Shown: positions 61,335 through 64,000 of the stretch, piece by piece
How the letters are laid out: each line of letters opens with the position of its first letter
How positions within the stretch are numbered: position 1 is the first letter of the stretch
Origin: Antedon mediterranea
Lineage: Eukaryota > Echinodermata > Crinoidea > Comatulida > Antedonidae
Direction of reading: 5' to 3'
Length of the DNA: 64,000 nt
Assembly (NCBI RefSeq): GCF_964355755.1
Contig: NC_092671.1
Location: 38,519,304-38,583,303, forward strand
Made by a program: the position numbers and the translations under genes
The notes under the pieces: model-generated
What the model saw: the letters and a program-made list of their open reading frames with translations, nothing else
The model's database searches: none
What the model was told of the DNA's origin: nothing

Positions 61335-64000
61335 ATGAATTATTGGACTGTTTTCACTATTGTTGCCAGTTTTCTTACTTTAGTAACGTCAAAAACGATC
61401 TTAACAAATTTAGGTTATGTCAACGGAACAAATATACTGTTTGAGGAAAGTAAATACATTAATAAGAATGTAAGTATTGATGTGTACCGAGGGATTCCAT
61501 TTGCCGAACCACCTCTAGAAGAACTCAGATTCAAGAGGCCTGTCGAAAAACAGCCATGGCAACCACAAGTATGGGACGCTACATACAACAGAAACGTTTG
61601 CGAACAAACGAATCCTAATATTGTATCAGCGGACACAACAGAAGATTGTTTATATTTAAATATATTCGTTCCATATCTTGAGACTGTTCCTGTAAGTATG
61701 TCAACGTTTGTTGTATGCATGGTAAAAAATAAATGATTGTAACACCGAGTCCGAGGTGGTCATCAAAATATTAGAAATTTCAGCACCATACTAAGTTTTT
61801 CTTTAATCCAATCGGTTGCTGCTATGTTGTCCACACTTTCAAACTAGTTTGAAAAAAATGCATGATATGTTCCTAAATATGATAGTGATATGCTTAAATA
61901 TGGCAGTGTTATGACATCATCAAGTCCATATGTGCACATCACATTTTTGTTTGTCATATAAAATTTGATAGTGTAGACAGGAGTTTAGAAACATCACACG
62001 AGATGTGCTAACTTTACATTAGTCGTATGTGGCAGAAGGCACATTCACCTTATATCTATAAAATTGCTGATTCGATTTTTCAGGTTGGAGGAACTGCAGT
62101 AATGGTGTGGTTTTATGGTGGAGCTTTTGTGTTAGGAGGTGGATCGGAACCAGAATACGACCCCAAAGCGTTAGTAGCCGTTGGTGACGTCATCGTAGTT
62201 ACAGTGAACTACCGTTTGGGAATCTATGGTTTTCTAACAACTGGTATAATTATAAACAAAATTCTTTTTTTAAATAACAATTTAATTGTAAAATACATAA
62301 TTATATAATTTCCAAGAGAGATGACAATTTGTATTCTCATTTATAAGATGACGATGTAGCACCTGGGAATTATGGGATGCTTGATCAAGTTATGGCGTTG
62401 AAATGGATTCAAGATAACATTGCAGGTAATACGTTTATTCAATCGTTTACCATTTAAAGATGTATTATTCCCCCAAAACAAAAATGAAGATTAATAAAAT
62501 CAGACTTTGAATATGTTATTTTGTGTTTTAATAGACTTAATCACTTCCATAGGAAAAAAACGAAAACAAATAATGTATTCACTTGTAAAAGGACAAAATA
62601 AATGGTTAAATTCAATTAAAAATACATTGGCTGGCAGCCAATTTGACATGGGAAAGTCTCCCTTTAAATGTCCTCTGAATAGGGGTCGTCCCAAAGTAGG
62701 GGCTCTCTGTATTTACAACACACTTATTTTACAGAATTCAATGGTGACCCAGACCGTATAACAATTTTTGGTCAAAGTGCGGGAGCAGCGAGTGTCCATT
62801 TTCATATTTTGTCACCCTTGAGTAAAGGGTTGTTTAAACGAGGTCTTATGCAAGTATGTAGACAAATACGTATGTTATTTGGTTTTACTATCAACAGAAA
62901 ACAATCGAGAAAACTCACATTAACTGTCATATAGCCATAGGCCTATAGACTTAATATACAAAATGACGTAGAATATAATTTAGGCCTATCGTGTATATTA
63001 TAATGCATATTATCATTACAAGGTAATGTAAAACTTCAACTATCCAAATAACACTGATAGTCCGAATTGATGACAGAATGGTAGGCTAGGCCTCTTCAAA
63101 GGCTGACGAAAGAATGATGTGATGTGGGCCTAGGGTTAGGCCTATATTCTAAGCGCGAGAGCTTATGCGGAATATTCAAGCCACTGAGGCTGATCCTAGC
63201 GTATAAGCCTAGGCCTATACCGTAGATGTAGGCTAGCTACTTTACTTAGCCTGAGTTTAGATTGATGAAAACATTAACTTAAACTGAAACTAAACAGTTT
63301 AAACTATCGTAACATAACAGAAAACTAATGTATTGATGCTTATACGTACAGTTTGAGTTTTGACATTTCCATTTTATTGCGTTGTAATCGCCGCCGCCAC
63401 CGTGGATGATTCGATGGTTGTATCAAACTCATCGAGTAATCAATTCACGCGCCGAATTATAACGATGTTTCTGATTGGTCAGTAGTTCAATTTAGTTGTC
63501 TGCCCTCATTACGAAACACAAACTTTAAGAATATAATTACGCATGCGCATATGCCTGCAGATATAAGTTGCCGGCTATATTAAATACAAATGCTTATTTT
63601 TTTATATTGCATTTACACAGAGTGGTACAGCAATAGCTGGTTGGTCTGTCGAGTTGGATAAAAGTAAGAGTGTTGCTAATGGAAGATATGTTGGTAGAGC
63701 CGTAAACTGTACAAATAAAACATCTGCTGACTTTGTAGAATGTCTTCAGTCAAGACCAACCAGAGAAATCACTGCTGCACAACGCCAGGTAAAGTCATGA
63801 AAACATGGTGTAAAATTATTTATTTATTTAAAATTAATATAAGTTTACATGAGTATATAATAGGCTAATAATAAATACAATTTTTAGTTGGTTTTAGGTA
63901 TCTCAAACACGTTTCCATTCGTACCAGTAGTGGATAACTTCTTTCTACCTGGTGCTCCAGCAACTCTAATTGCCAAGACGGAATACCAGTCGACTGACAT
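61335..64000 (+). CDS. second secreted cholinesterase-like carboxylesterase, 5' part (runs off the window)
   Basis: Exons 61335-61691, 62084-62243, 62348-62425, 62735-62853, 63621-63788 and 63888 onward have the same phases as the upstream gene and lengths 357, 160, 78 (81 upstream), 119 and 168. This is a tandem duplicate. A signal peptide ([19 protein letters not shown]) is followed by [31 protein letters not shown] and the nucleophile elbow GQSAGAAS (Ser213). The elbow has Gln where the neighbour has Glu. As upstream, the choline-binding Trp is absent (QTNPN). For exon 6 the first of two possible acceptors, giving [16 protein letters not shown], fits the paralogue best. Glu and His of the triad and the C-terminal tail lie beyond the window. 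Secreted hydrolase; substrate unknown. Confidence 0.93.
61824..61987 (-). mobile_element. family A MITE in the second esterase, intron 1
   Basis: Diverged left end GTTGTCCACACTTTCAAACTA, core units AAATATGATAGTGATATG and AAATATGGCAGTGTTATG, right end GATAGTGTAGACAGGAG-TTTA. Confidence 0.75.
62454..62652 (+). mobile_element. family B MITE copy 6, truncated
   Basis: TTAA-AGATGTATTATTCCCCC, ATTAATAAAATCAGACTTTGA, TTCACTTGTAAAAGGACAAAA, GGCTGGCAGCCAATTTGACA, then loss of similarity. It is followed by the GGGACGACCCCTATTCAG (reverse) terminus related to 30176. Confidence 0.7.
62930..63250. repeat. AGGCCTA-rich sequence in intron 4 of the second esterase
   Basis: Words such as GGCCTA and TAGGCCTA recur about ten times, as also near 12690-12790 and 18990-19110. 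Low-complexity sequence common in echinoderm genomes (family knowledge). After it, 63360-63540 is GC-richer, with GCCGCCGCCACCG and GATTGGTCA, of unknown meaning. Confidence 0.5.

Noticed and set aside
63891-63897. Second acceptor GTTTTAG for exon 6 of the second esterase
   Set aside because: Using it would remove ten bases and break the frame; the acceptor at 63886-63887 keeps the frame and aligns with the paralogue.

Overview
This is an AT-rich animal nuclear window with long introns and very dense interspersed repeats. A single, complete Gli-type gene, cholinesterase-family genes, tRNA-derived SINEs, CR1-like LINE pieces, AGGCCTA-rich stretches and many short inverted-repeat elements fit a marine invertebrate deuterostome, most likely an echinoderm. 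The phylum is inferred from overall character and was not tested.

Layout. (1) Positions 706-27363, minus strand: a complete Gli zinc-finger transcription factor in 12 coding exons. They splice in frame to about 1343 codons and carry the five C2H2 fingers, a SYGH Sufu-binding motif, a DSGVEM degron-like motif, a cluster of RRxS (PKA-type) sites and a conserved C-terminal motif. A candidate non-coding first exon lies near 37030. (2) Positions 37423-51593, plus strand, head-to-head with Gli: a 12-exon, 361-residue extended short-chain dehydrogenase/NAD-dependent epimerase. It has an intact GxxGxxG nucleotide site but seems to lack the catalytic tyrosine of YxxxK. (3) Positions 54952-60481, plus strand: a complete 8-exon secreted type-B carboxylesterase/cholinesterase-like gene of 608 residues with Ser214, Glu341 and His464. 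Its last exon encodes a tail closely resembling the tryptophan amphiphilic tetramerization (T) peptide of vertebrate acetylcholinesterase. (4) Positions 61335 to the window end, plus strand: a tandem paralogue, truncated by the window edge, with nearly identical exon lengths and a GQSAG nucleophile elbow.

Repeats occupy much of the introns. The main family is a 120-200 bp palindromic MITE (family A) with at least 26 whole or partial copies. Its termini start AGCTCTGTCTACACTATC and are flanked in most full copies by TTA or TAA, as in PIF/Harbinger elements. Others are a TTAA-flanked MITE family (B, six copies), several 0.7-0.9 kb TIR elements without coding capacity, a decayed Mutator-like transposase with a nested hairpin, three or more tRNA-derived SINE types, LINE 3' ends, and two large tandem arrays (32 bp and 45 bp units).

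The four genes do not form an obvious pathway. Gli is the nuclear effector of Hedgehog signalling, the dehydrogenase-like protein is probably a cytosolic nucleotide-binding protein, and the esterases are secreted. The most notable protein-level observations are the tetramerization-like tail on an esterase that lacks the choline-binding tryptophan, and the missing catalytic tyrosine in the dehydrogenase.
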